This document shows, in pieces, positions 8,898 through 17,106 of a stretch of DNA of 64,000 nt. Each line of letters starts with the position of its first letter. The stretch's first letter is position 1. The translations under genes and the position numbers were made by a program. Under the pieces are notes generated by a model. The model had not been told where the DNA came from. It was given only the letters and a program-made list of their open reading frames with translations, and did not search any database. Source of the DNA: Deltaproteobacteria bacterium (GTDB taxonomy: Bacteria; Myxococcota_A; Polyangia; Polyangiales; Polyangiaceae); NCBI GenBank assembly GCA_016218915.1, contig JACRCQ010000014.1, positions 17,908-81,907 of the forward strand, given 5' to 3'.

Positions 8898-9697
8898 TGC
8901 TTATCTCCTGTGGTGGACTTGAGCCGAACCGGGCCCTTGCGGATGCTCTGCACCTCGGCCCTGGCCTTGGTGTCCGTGAGCGCCGTGGAGAGCATGTCCG
9001 GGATGCCCTCCACGATGCGCTGATCGTCCGGATTGCGCAGCGCCACCGACAGCTTGCCCTTCTCCGCAGCCAGCGACAGAAGCTGCGCTTCCTGCAGGTT
9101 CAGGCTCAGCGTCAGCAGCATCTCGCGGTTCTGGCGAGGTCCTTCGCTCTTGTCCGCGAGCTGCTCGGACGCGGTCTCCAGCCCCACGGCCAGCACCAGG
9201 ATCCGCTGCAGAAGCACCATCGCAGAGCGCTGATCCCCACTCCCCCCAGCGGTCGGCAACGTCGCGATCACGTCGCAGTAGTCCCCGGGATGGATCAACG
9301 CGTAGCTCTTGTCGTCGCTGTGCGCCTTGATCGATACGGCCCGGTTGCCCGGCTGCACCAGCGAGCTCAGATCGCGACGCTCGTCGGTGGCGATCGCCAG
9401 ATCGGTCCACATCAACGTCTGCTGGGGCTGGACCATGTTGCCCACGCGCAGGCCGACCACCTTTGCCTTCTCCGAAGCCTTGATCGCGCGATCCTCCACG
9501 TAGGCGAGGGGCACTTCGCGGCTCGCCAGCATCTCGTTGGTGATCACCTGCCCGCGCTCGATCGGCTTGATGGCCATGAGCAGCTTGATTCGCTCGCCTC
9601 CTGACGCCTCCTGCTCGAAACGTCGCAGGTACAGCAGCAGGAGCGTGGCCCCGAGCACGGCTGCGATCAGGGCAATGACAAGGGCACGTCGATTCAT
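8894..9697 (-). CDS. cpaB: Flp pilus assembly protein CpaB/RcpC
   Basis: This 267-residue protein has one N-terminal membrane anchor (LVIALIAAVLGATLLLLYL). A SAF domain follows (IERGQVITNEMLASREVPLAYV), then the CpaB/RcpC C-domain (NRAVSIKAHSDDKSYALIHPGDYCDVIATL). It is a periplasmic partner of the CpaC secretin. It is the first gene of the five-gene Tad operon. No ribosome site is obvious before the ATG, and a TATACT hexamer lies only 12 nt upstream, so the message may be nearly leaderless. No pilin (flp), prepilin peptidase or TadE/TadG-type gene is present in the window. Confidence 0.88.
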   Translation of the reverse strand: MNRRALVIALIAAVLGATLLLLYLRRFEQEASGGERIKLLMAIKPIERGQVITNEMLASREVPLAYVEDRAIKASEKAKVVGLRVGNMVQPQQTLMWTDLAIATDERRDLSSLVQPGNRAVSIKAHSDDKSYALIHPGDYCDVIATLPTAGGSGDQRSAMVLLQRILVLAVGLETASEQLADKSEGPRQNREMLLTLSLNLQEAQLLSLAAEKGKLSVALRNPDDQRIVEGIPDMLSTALTDTKARAEVQSIRKGPVRLKSTTGDKQ

Positions 9698-9708
9698 GGG
9701 TGGGCGGC

Positions 9709-9714
9709 AGTATA
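9709..9714 (-). promoter_or_regulatory. -10-like hexamer for the Tad operon
   Basis: TATACT on the minus strand lies 11 nt before the cpaB ATG, in the divergent region between cpaB and the lipoprotein at 9795. No good -35 hexamer is visible at 16-18 nt. Transcription from here would begin about 5 nt before the ATG, which fits the missing ribosome site. Confidence 0.3.
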
Positions 9715-9794
9715 CATCCGCGTTCCCGCGAAAATCACGGCACTTCTGTGCCCAGGTCATCCGGTCGGCCCGCCCATGGTACAACCAAAGCACC

Positions 9795-11267
9795 ATGCGA
9801 AGGCTAGTACCTGCCCTGGTCGCAATTGCCTGCGCCCTGCTCAGTGCCTGCGCCGAAGGCCCCAACGCGCAGACGTTCGTTCCTGGGCCGACCGAGGATG
9901 CTTCTGACGATCCAACCGACGACGCCAAGCCGCCGGATGCTGCGCCCGATGTTGCGTCCGACACCAAAGCCGACGCATTGCCGGAGGCGTCTGCGGACGC
10001 AGGTCCGGATGTCGCCTCTGACGCAGCCCCGGACTCGCATCCCGATGTCGCTGCCGAAGTTGGCACAGACGCTTTCCCCGACTCGCCTCCGGACGTGTCG
10101 CCAGACGTGTCGCCAGACGTTTCGCCAGATGTGTCCCCGGACGTTTCGCCTGATGTGTCCCCGGACGTTTCGCCTGATGTCGGAATCGACGCCGTCGTCG
10201 ATGTGGCCCCGGATGTTCCCCCAGGACCGGTTGATCCGGGCGTGTACTCTTTCGCGATCGTCCCAACCTACAACCTGCTCAATCCGCCTGCGGTCGCATG
10301 GCACCCCTCGGGCGACTACGCCCTGGTGCTCAACAACGCCAACCAGGTCTTCCGCTTCGATCGCGTTTCCAAGACCCTGTCGCAGGTGGCTACCACAGCG
10401 TCGACCCTCGCCTGGCGCACGGTGGTCTTCACGCCCGATGGCTCCAAAGCGGTGCTCCTGGGCAATGACACGACCGCCAAGGAAGGGCGGATCTACCTGT
10501 GGGATCATGCCACGAGCCTGCTGGCCGACATGGCCACCGAGCACTTTGCCGGCGGCACCTACGAGTCCATCGCCTGGTCCGCCAATGGCTCCGTTGCGAG
10601 GGTGCTCGGAGCCAAGGCCAACCCGTACATCGCCTACCTATGGCAATTCGACGTCACCGCAGGCCGAAGCGACGTCAAGGCCACCAACAGCGCTGCAGGC
10701 TGCCAGGACATGGCGTGGGCCACGGATCAGTTCGATCAGCCTGCGGTCGCGGTCGTGTGCGGCGTCAACGGCGTGGATCTGATGCACCTCAACGGCGGCG
10801 GGCAGTTCGTCAAGAACACCGCCAACGCAGGCAATACCTCGCGCATCTCGGCGCGTCCCCAGGGCGACTACGCCCTGGCGATCTGCTGGTCGTGCAACTC
10901 GAAGATCTACCGCTTCGAGCAGGGCGCCTGGCAGGTTCCCTACTCCAGCCCGCTCGTGCAGGGAGGCTACCAGATCGGGTTCTCGACCAGCGGCGCTCGC
11001 GCCCTGGTGCTCGGCGGCACGTTCAACACCAAGGGGCAGCTCTACGAGTACCGCCACGATCTGATGGCCCAGAGCGAAATCTACGACGTGTCGATTCCCA
11101 ATTTCACCTCAGCGCCGTATAACGCCGACACCGCTGTGGAGCTCAACGACGTGGGGTGGCGTCCGGGTTGCGACAGCGGGCTCATCGTGGGCGGCTCGAA
11201 TACGATGAGCTCCCAAAAGGGATACTTGATCCAGTTCTCGGTCGACAACGGCATCCAATGCAACTGA
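9795..11267 (+). CDS. Lipoprotein with Asp/Pro repeat stalk and beta-propeller-like domain
   Basis: This 490-residue protein has a lipoprotein signal peptide (LVPALVAIACALLSAC; lipid Cys near residue 18). An acidic linker to about residue 150 is rich in Asp, Pro and Ala and includes seven tandem VSPD units. The C-terminal domain looks like WD40 or propeller blades (VAWHPSGDYALVLNNANQVF, VVFTPDGSKAVLLG, IAWSANGSVARVLG, ISARPQGDYALAI, DVGWRPGCDSGLIVGG). I read it as an outer-membrane-anchored propeller held away from the membrane by an extended stalk; ligand unknown. ATG at 9795 is the only start that places the signal peptide correctly. The 3' end overlaps the nucleotidase start by 10 nt. Confidence 0.72.
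   Translation: MRRLVPALVAIACALLSACAEGPNAQTFVPGPTEDASDDPTDDAKPPDAAPDVASDTKADALPEASADAGPDVASDAAPDSHPDVAAEVGTDAFPDSPPDVSPDVSPDVSPDVSPDVSPDVSPDVSPDVGIDAVVDVAPDVPPGPVDPGVYSFAIVPTYNLLNPPAVAWHPSGDYALVLNNANQVFRFDRVSKTLSQVATTASTLAWRTVVFTPDGSKAVLLGNDTTAKEGRIYLWDHATSLLADMATEHFAGGTYESIAWSANGSVARVLGAKANPYIAYLWQFDVTAGRSDVKATNSAAGCQDMAWATDQFDQPAVAVVCGVNGVDLMHLNGGGQFVKNTANAGNTSRISARPQGDYALAICWSCNSKIYRFEQGAWQVPYSSPLVQGGYQIGFSTSGARALVLGGTFNTKGQLYEYRHDLMAQSEIYDVSIPNFTSAPYNADTAVELNDVGWRPGCDSGLIVGGSNTMSSQKGYLIQFSVDNGIQCN
10090..10181 (+). repeat. In-frame 12-bp tandem repeat encoding VSPD
   Basis: Seven units of a 12-base repeat (GACGTNTCNCCN type) encode consecutive VSPD tetrapeptides in the lipoprotein stalk. 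Third positions vary between units, so the repeat is kept at the protein level and is not a recent slippage product alone. Confidence 0.85.
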
Positions 11268-12727
11268 CCCAACCTGTCTCCGGGCCCGTACCAGCGGCTC
11301 GCGGTGTGTTCTGCAATCGCACGCTCAATCTGCGGTCGATCCAGGTCATCGGCTACGACATGGATTACACGCTCGTGCACTACAACGTAGAGGCGTGGGA
11401 AGAGCGCGCCTACGAGCACTGCAAGGGCAAGCTGGCCGACCTGGGTTGGCCGGTGGCTGGGCTCGCGTTCGACCCGAGCATGGTCGCGCGCGGGCTGGTC
11501 GTCGACACCGAGCGCGGCAATCTGCTCAAGGCCAACCGCTTCGGGTTCGTCAAGAAAGCCATGCACGGCACGCACACCCTGGGTTTCGGCGAGCAGCGGG
11601 AAGCCTACGCCCGCACCGTGGTCGACCTGGCCGAGCCCCGATGGATCTTCCTGAACACCCTGTTCTCCCTGTCGGAAGGGTGCCTGTATGCGCAGCTGGT
11701 GGACCTGCTCGACGCAGGAAAGCTGCCAGGCCCCATGGGGTACCGCGAGCTGTACGAGCGCGTGCGCGACAAGCTGGATCGCGCGCACTTCGAAGGGCAG
11801 CTCAAGGCCGAGGTGCTGGCCAATCCTTCCCAGTTCGTGGTGGCGGATCCGGAGACGGCGTTGACCCTGCTCGACCAGAAGCATGCGGGCAAGAAGCTCC
11901 TGCTGATCACCAACTCGGAGTGGGCCTACACCCACTCCATGATGAGCTGGTCGATCGGGCAGTTCCTTCCCAACCAGGGAGACTGGCGCGCGCTGTTCGA
12001 CGTGATCGTGGTAGGCGCGCGCAAGCCCGATTTCTTCACAGGCAATGCGCCCCTGTTCGAGGTGGCCACCGAGGACGGGCTCCTGCGCCCCAACATCCGA
12101 TCCATCGCGCCCGGACGCGCCTACTTCGGAGGCAGCGCAGTGCAGCTCGAGAAGCACCTGGGCGTCTCCGGCGATGACGTGCTGTACGTGGGCGATCACA
12201 TGTTCGGCGACGTGCACGTGACCAAGCGCGTGCTGCATTGGCGGACCGCGCTCGTGCTTCGGGAGCTGGAAGACGAGATCGCTGCGATCGAGGCCTTTTC
12301 GAGCACCGAAGGGCAGCTCGAGGAGGCGATGCTTCTCAAGCAGGACATGGAGACCGAGCTGTCGCGCGCGCGGCTCGCCTTGCAGCGTCTTCGTTGCGGC
12401 TGCGGCCCGCGTCCCGCAGAATCCGAGCAGGAGATCGAAGCCAGGGTGCAGCACTTGCGCGAAGCCCTTGCAGAGCTGGATACCACCGTAGCTCCCATGG
12501 CCAGGGCATCGGCCGAGCTGCTCAACCCGCGCTGGGGGCTGCTGACCCGGGCAGGCAACGACAAGAGCCACCTGGCGCGACAGATCGAGCGCTACGCCGA
12601 TATCTACACGTCCAGGGTCTCGAACCTGCTGTATGCCACGCCGTACGTGTACCTGCGCTCACCGCGCGGAAGCCTTCCGCACGACCCGGTCGTGCCGGGA
12701 GGATTGCCGACTTCGGGAGTGGGGTGA
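11258..12727 (+). CDS. HAD-IG family 5'-nucleotidase
   Basis: This 489-residue protein is the length of the cytosolic purine 5'-nucleotidase (cN-II-like) HAD family. The HAD nucleophile motif is GYDMDYTLVHY near residue 30, with Asp-x-Asp. Motif II is LLLITNSEWAYTHSMM; the Lys/Asp motifs are VVGARKPDFF and VLYVGDHMFGDV. A helical C-terminal part follows with a CGCGP turn. The expected reaction is hydrolysis of nucleoside 5'-monophosphates; cN-II proteins prefer IMP and GMP, but substrate cannot be set from sequence. I chose ATG at 11258, inside the end of the preceding gene; no strong ribosome site is visible, so coupled translation is likely. Confidence 0.88.
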   Translation: MQLTQPVSGPVPAARGVFCNRTLNLRSIQVIGYDMDYTLVHYNVEAWEERAYEHCKGKLADLGWPVAGLAFDPSMVARGLVVDTERGNLLKANRFGFVKKAMHGTHTLGFGEQREAYARTVVDLAEPRWIFLNTLFSLSEGCLYAQLVDLLDAGKLPGPMGYRELYERVRDKLDRAHFEGQLKAEVLANPSQFVVADPETALTLLDQKHAGKKLLLITNSEWAYTHSMMSWSIGQFLPNQGDWRALFDVIVVGARKPDFFTGNAPLFEVATEDGLLRPNIRSIAPGRAYFGGSAVQLEKHLGVSGDDVLYVGDHMFGDVHVTKRVLHWRTALVLRELEDEIAAIEAFSSTEGQLEEAMLLKQDMETELSRARLALQRLRCGCGPRPAESEQEIEARVQHLREALAELDTTVAPMARASAELLNPRWGLLTRAGNDKSHLARQIERYADIYTSRVSNLLYATPYVYLRSPRGSLPHDPVVPGGLPTSGVG

Positions 12728-12737
12728 GTTGCGTCCC

Positions 12738-14132
12738 ATGCGCCTGGTCTGGTCCATCCTGATCGCAGCATGCCTGTGCACGATCGCCTCGCGCCACGCT
12801 TCGGCTTTTGACCCGCCGATCCGCACTCCGGGCAAGGTCTCCGAGTCGCACCTTGCCAACGGCATGATCGTGCTCATCGAGGAAGACCGAACCCTGCCCG
12901 TGGTCTCCCTGCGCTTGCGCTATCGCACCGGTGCCCGCAACGACCCTGCGGGCAAGGCAGGCCTCGCTGTGCTCACCCAGCGATTGATGCTCCAGGCGAC
13001 CAAGCACGTGGGCGACGGCGACTATCACCGGTACCTCGACCGCGCAGGCGCAACCCGCGTGGATCAGGGAACCGGCTACGACGCGACCTGGTTCCACGTG
13101 ACCCTGCCTGCCAATCGCATCGCGCTCGCCTTGTGGCTTCTCAGCGATCAGATGGGCTTCTTCGTGGAACGCGCTGACCAGCCCCTGCTCGATCAGCAGC
13201 GCGAGATGCTTCGCAACGAGCGCAGGGAGCGCAAGGAGAACTCTCCCCATGGCCTGCTGACCGAGTTCATCCAGGCCGAGCTGTATCCCTATTCCCACCC
13301 CTACCACAACCCGATCATCGGCCCTTCGTCCGAGCTCGACGCTCTCACGGTCCGCGACGTCCAGACCTTTCACCAACGCTGGTTCGCGCCCGACCATGCC
13401 ATCCTTGCCATCTCGGGCCACGTCGAGCGGACCGAGATCCTCGCCCTGGTCGACAAGTACTTTGGCCCCATCCCGGCTTCTGGCACGCAGCCGCTCACAC
13501 CGCCGCCCGCCCCTTCTGTGCAAGGTGAGATTCGCATCGAGGTGGCTGCGCGCGTGGAGCGTCCCCTCGTGTCCTTTGCCTGGCATGCGCCTGGCTGGTT
13601 CTCCCCTGGAGACGCAGACCTCGCTGTGATCTCCAAGCTGCTGGCAGGGACCGCCAATGCGATGATTCTCTGGAAGGTCGGCGACGACCTGAAGATCGCC
13701 TCGCGCGCCACTGCGGATCACCTCCAGCGCCAGTGGGGCTCCACCATGGATGTTCGCGTCACGCTCGCGCCAGGGCATGAGCCCCAGGAAGTCATCAACG
13801 CCGTCAACGAGGTCATGGACCGCCTGCGCAGCCAGCCGGTGCGCGATCAGCAGATCGATCGCGCCACCGGAGAGCGGCTCCTGCCCTATGCCATGTCTCT
13901 CGAGCGCGCCTCGGCTCGCGTCGAGTGGTATTCCGCCTGGCGTCAGCTCACAGGCAAGATGGACTACTCCGACGCAGACTTCGAGCGGTTCAACGCAGTG
14001 ACGCCGCAGACGGTCCGGTCCGCTGCTTCCCAGTGGCTGGACCGCAATCGCGTCGTGACCGTGGTCACGCCCACACCGGGCGCGCCCATCTGCGGCGCAG
14101 TGTCGCGCATCCTGCGGAGCCAGACGCCATGA
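12738..14132 (+). CDS. M16 peptidase-like protein lacking the zinc motif (first of pair)
   Basis: This 464-residue exported protein has a signal peptide (LVWSILIAACLCTIASRHASA) and two M16-type halves. In the first half the family context is clear (LANGMIVLIEEDRTLPVVSLRLRYRTGA; NERRERKENSPHG; HPYHNPIIG). At the place of HxxEH, however, the sequence reads VLTQR, so both zinc His and the catalytic Glu are gone. The second half (AVISKLLAGTANAMILWKV) also lacks the usual Arg. It is therefore probably not a peptidase but a structural or binding subunit in the periplasm. It starts 10 nt after the nucleotidase stop, and its stop overlaps the next M16-like gene by four bases. Confidence 0.8.
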   Translation: MRLVWSILIAACLCTIASRHASAFDPPIRTPGKVSESHLANGMIVLIEEDRTLPVVSLRLRYRTGARNDPAGKAGLAVLTQRLMLQATKHVGDGDYHRYLDRAGATRVDQGTGYDATWFHVTLPANRIALALWLLSDQMGFFVERADQPLLDQQREMLRNERRERKENSPHGLLTEFIQAELYPYSHPYHNPIIGPSSELDALTVRDVQTFHQRWFAPDHAILAISGHVERTEILALVDKYFGPIPASGTQPLTPPPAPSVQGEIRIEVAARVERPLVSFAWHAPGWFSPGDADLAVISKLLAGTANAMILWKVGDDLKIASRATADHLQRQWGSTMDVRVTLAPGHEPQEVINAVNEVMDRLRSQPVRDQQIDRATGERLLPYAMSLERASARVEWYSAWRQLTGKMDYSDADFERFNAVTPQTVRSAASQWLDRNRVVTVVTPTPGAPICGAVSRILRSQTP

Positions 14133-15646
14133 CGAGAAGAGCCCTGGCGATTGCCTGTCTCCTCGCCTCGTGCGCACCCGCCGTGATGCCGCGCACCGAC
14201 CCTGTGGCCGCATCCTCTGTCAAGCCCGTAGCCCGCCCGGTCGAGTCGTTCCGGCTCACCCCGGACGCTCCATTCCGGGAAAAGGAGCCTCCTGCAGGCG
14301 CGAACATCGAATTCCATCCGCCTGCGATCCAGAGCCTGGCCCTCAAGAACGGCATTCGCGTCTGGCTGGTCGAGCGCCCCAAACCATCGCTCGCGAGCAT
14401 TCGCGTCGTGGTGTCGCGCGGCGCTGCGGACGTCGACACACGACCCGGGGCCATCGACTTTCTGATGTTTGCCGTTCGGTTCAGCGCTGCAGGGCGCAGC
14501 CGCGCAGAGATCTTTGGCCAGCTCAGCGAGCTGTCGACCGAGGTCACCACCCCGGACAGCCAGGACTGGTCAGAGTTCCTGCTCAAAGGACCTTCCCATG
14601 CCTTGCCTCGTACGGTCGAGCTGATGTCGACCCTTCTCGTCAAGCCGGAGTTCAACGACCACGAGGTGGAACGACACAAGTCGTACCTCAGCGCGCATGT
14701 GGATCAGGAAGCCAACAACGCTGGGGCCGTTGCTCGTCGATCCTTTGCGCTCGCCACCTGGGGACCGGGGCACCCCTACTCGCAAGTCCCGGTCGGCCGT
14801 CCTGAAGACATCCGCGCCCTGACGCGTGCCGAGATCGTACGCATCCACGCCGATCACTTCGCGCCGGCCACCACCACGATCGTGGCGGCAGGGGACCTGC
14901 GCGCTCCGGATCTTCTGCCCCTGCTCGAGTCGAGCTTCGGCGCATGGAAGGGAAAGGCGGCGCCTCGCAAGCCGATCCCTGAGCCTTCCCGCGAGCTCGA
15001 CTCCGCGCCACGCATCGTCGTGATCAACCGCTCCGGCGCCCCCCAGTCGCACCTCATCTACGGCGGTGTCGGCCCTGCCCGCGCAGCTTCCGATTGGAAT
15101 GCAGCCGTGGTGCTCAATGCGGTCTACGGCGGAACCAACTCGAGTCGTCTCTCGCGCAGCCTCCGCAACGAGCTCGGATTCACCTGGTCCGGGCTCTCCA
15201 TGCTCCTGCCGCGTCGTGGGCCCTCGCCCTTCTATTGGGAAGGTGAGGTGGCGCGTGAAGCGACCGCAGAGACCCTGCGAGAGATTCGTCGGCGTGCCAA
15301 GGAGCTGCGCGAGCTGGAGGTTCCTCCGGCCGAGCTGGGAGAAGTCAAGCAGCGCATCCGTCTTGGCTTCCCCGGGGAGTTCGAGACCGTGGAGGACATC
15401 ACCGAGCGCATCGCAGCGCTGGCGATCTACGAGCTTCCCATGAGCGAGTACGAGACTGCGCAGCAGCGCATCGACGCGGTCACTGCAGCGGACGTGAAGC
15501 GTGCGGCAGCGGCGTATCTCGATCCAGCGCGCACCCGCGCGGTGATCGTCGGCGATTGGGAAGTGCTCAAGACGAGCCTAAAGTCCCTCGGATGGGGCCC
15601 CATCGAGCTTCGGGACGCGACTGGGAAGATCACGGGAAGGGAGTAG
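14129..15646 (+). CDS. M16 peptidase-like lipoprotein lacking the zinc motif (second of pair)
   Basis: This 505-residue protein has a lipoprotein signal peptide (ALAIACLLASC, Cys near residue 15). The M16 fold is recognisable from ALKNGIRVWLVERP through SHLIYGGVGPARAASDWNAA and GGTNSSRLSRSLRNELGF. The HxxEH site is replaced (AIDFLMFAVRF). In the distal half the Arg of the Arg/Tyr pair is present (SLRNELGFTWS) but Tyr is Trp. M16B enzymes normally work as pairs in which one subunit carries HxxEH and the other Arg/Tyr. Here neither subunit has the zinc site. ATGA overlap with the upstream partner suggests equal production and a heterodimer at the membrane. Confidence 0.8.
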   Translation: MTRRALAIACLLASCAPAVMPRTDPVAASSVKPVARPVESFRLTPDAPFREKEPPAGANIEFHPPAIQSLALKNGIRVWLVERPKPSLASIRVVVSRGAADVDTRPGAIDFLMFAVRFSAAGRSRAEIFGQLSELSTEVTTPDSQDWSEFLLKGPSHALPRTVELMSTLLVKPEFNDHEVERHKSYLSAHVDQEANNAGAVARRSFALATWGPGHPYSQVPVGRPEDIRALTRAEIVRIHADHFAPATTTIVAAGDLRAPDLLPLLESSFGAWKGKAAPRKPIPEPSRELDSAPRIVVINRSGAPQSHLIYGGVGPARAASDWNAAVVLNAVYGGTNSSRLSRSLRNELGFTWSGLSMLLPRRGPSPFYWEGEVAREATAETLREIRRRAKELRELEVPPAELGEVKQRIRLGFPGEFETVEDITERIAALAIYELPMSEYETAQQRIDAVTAADVKRAAAAYLDPARTRAVIVGDWEVLKTSLKSLGWGPIELRDATGKITGRE

Positions 15647-15652
15647 GTATGC

Positions 15653-15780
15653 ACCGGGCCGTGGGTCCTGGTAGAGGCACGCCACGGCGTGCCTGCGTTG
15701 GGCACGGCATGCGGTGCCTAACGCAGCCACGGCAGTGCCGTGTCGCTACTACGCACTTCGGACACACGGTGCTAGTCCCT
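15653..15780. repeat. Hairpin-rich intergenic repeat (copy 2, left end missing)
   Basis: This segment matches the core of the 3009-3228 element: the same GGCACGCC/GGCGTGCC and GGCACGGCATGC(G)GTGCC palindromes, the CACGGCA/TGCCGTG arm and the right-hand end ACTTCGGACACACGGTG. It lacks the left terminal repeat and the 34-base insert of copy 1. It fills the space between the second M16-like gene and the convergent anti-sigma-like gene, and its right end overlaps the last bases of the latter. Confidence 0.75.
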
Positions 15781-16521
15781 CGCCTGCAACGGCCCGATCA
15801 ACACCTCGAACCTGCGCACGTACGCAGACCCAGGGTTCGCGCTCGCAAACCTCTCTGCCCGCGCCCTGGCTTCCGCTTTCCTTCCCAGCCCCACCAACGC
15901 CTGGATCGCGATCGCCTCTCGCTCCTGCGAGAGCGCTCCTGACGGGAATCGCCTCGCATGCTCTCGCGTGAGTGCGAGCGCACGGCCTGGGTCCGAACCC
16001 AAGGCCCCTTGCGCCTGCTGGAGCAGCGCAGTCTCGGACGGGCCTTCTCCCGCACTCGCGCTCGCTGCAGCTGAAGCGCGCGGCGGAATGACCTTGGGCT
16101 CCTGGGGCGCGGACGCGCTCGCAACCGGCGCCTCGGCAGACGGCGAGGCTGACGCGGACGCAGACTCCGTCGCAACGGCTTGCACCGCGACCAGCGAAGA
16201 GGGCTGCGCCGTCACAGGCGTGGAAGATGGACTTCGCAGAGCAAGCGTTCCTGCCGTGACCGCAGCTCCGCCCAGCGCCAATGCGACCACAACCTTCGCA
16301 AGTGGGAAGGTGGCAGCCGCTCCCCCGCCTGCGCCCGCTGCAGCTCCGCCTCCGCCGCCTCCTGCGCCTCCTGGACCTCCCATCCAGGGGCCCAGACGCG
16401 ACGCGAGCTGCTGCAGCTGCTCCTCGGATGGAAGCTCGTCCCTTCCTGCCTGAAGCAGAGCGCGCAGGGAATCATTCCGGCCACTGTCCAGAAGCCGGGG
16501 AGGATCCTCGTTCCAGCTCAT
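15772..16521 (-). CDS. Anti-sigma-factor-like membrane protein with C-terminal helical repeats
   Basis: This 249-residue protein has four parts. A cytoplasmic N-terminal region (LRALLQAGRDELPSEEQLQQLASRLG) is followed by a Gly-rich hinge. One membrane helix follows (LAKVVVALALGGAAVTAGTLAL), then an Ala/Ser-rich spacer. A TPR-like C-terminal part (ETALLQQAQGALGSDPGRAL; REAIAIQALVGLGRKAEARA) completes it. It overlaps the ECF sigma gene upstream by four bases, the usual arrangement of a sigma/anti-sigma pair. There is no zinc-binding HxxxCxxC motif, so it is not a ZAS-type anti-sigma; the role is inferred from position and topology. GGAGGGG precedes the ATG. Confidence 0.6.
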   Translation of the reverse strand: MSWNEDPPRLLDSGRNDSLRALLQAGRDELPSEEQLQQLASRLGPWMGGPGGAGGGGGGAAAGAGGGAAATFPLAKVVVALALGGAAVTAGTLALRSPSSTPVTAQPSSLVAVQAVATESASASASPSAEAPVASASAPQEPKVIPPRASAAASASAGEGPSETALLQQAQGALGSDPGRALALTREHARRFPSGALSQEREAIAIQALVGLGRKAEARARAERFASANPGSAYVRRFEVLIGPLQARD

Positions 16522-17060
16522 GATCCCCTCCTGGGCTGCAGGTCGCTTGCCATGGAAGTCACGCGCTCGCGCGCTGCATGCAGGCGCGAATACGCAGTCT
16601 GGAGCGGACACTCCACTGCCTCTGCCACTTCCTTCATCGTGAGCTGCTCGATCTCGTAGAGCACGAACACCGCAAGCTTGTCGTCGTCCAGACACCCGAG
16701 CAGACCATCCAGCGCCTCGACCGCGGCCCGTCGATCCTCCTGCAGCGAGCTTCCTGTCCCGGCATCAGGCGGTCGATCCGTCACCATCTCGCGGCGCACG
16801 TGCGCCTTTCGCCGGAAGTCCGACGCCACCCGCACGCAGATCCCGTAGATCCACGTCTTGACCGAGGAGGTCCCGTCAAAGCTGCCGCCGCGTCGGTGCA
16901 CCACCACGAACACCTCCTGGCAGGCGTCGTCGATGTCCGAAGGCCGCACCCCGAGCCTGCGTAGCGTGCGCCACACATAGGGCGCATGCTGCTCGAAGAT
17001 GCTGCGAAAGGAAGGCAAGCCCGGGCCCGCGGTGGCCGCGCTCGTTTCTAGGACGGTCAT
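16518..17060 (-). CDS. ECF-type RNA polymerase sigma factor
   Basis: This 180-residue protein has sigma region 2 (FRSIFEQHAPYVWRTLRRLG, SDIDDACQEVFVVVHRR, TWIYGICVRVASDFRRK) and region 4 (LGCLDDDKLAVFVLYEIEQLTMKEVAEAVECPLQTAYSRLHAARERV). This is the standard two-domain ECF layout. It redirects RNA polymerase to a small regulon, probably including this cassette. I chose ATG at 17060 because the conserved domain begins 18 residues later; the upstream ATG at 17087 would add a hydrophobic leader. It sits between the exported protein gene at 17107 and the anti-sigma-like gene, all on the minus strand. Confidence 0.88.
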   Translation of the reverse strand: MTVLETSAATAGPGLPSFRSIFEQHAPYVWRTLRRLGVRPSDIDDACQEVFVVVHRRGGSFDGTSSVKTWIYGICVRVASDFRRKAHVRREMVTDRPPDAGTGSSLQEDRRAAVEALDGLLGCLDDDKLAVFVLYEIEQLTMKEVAEAVECPLQTAYSRLHAARERVTSMASDLQPRRGS

Positions 17061-17106
17061 CGCTACGATCAGGATGAATGGCAGCATCCGAGCGCCTTTA
17101 TGATCG

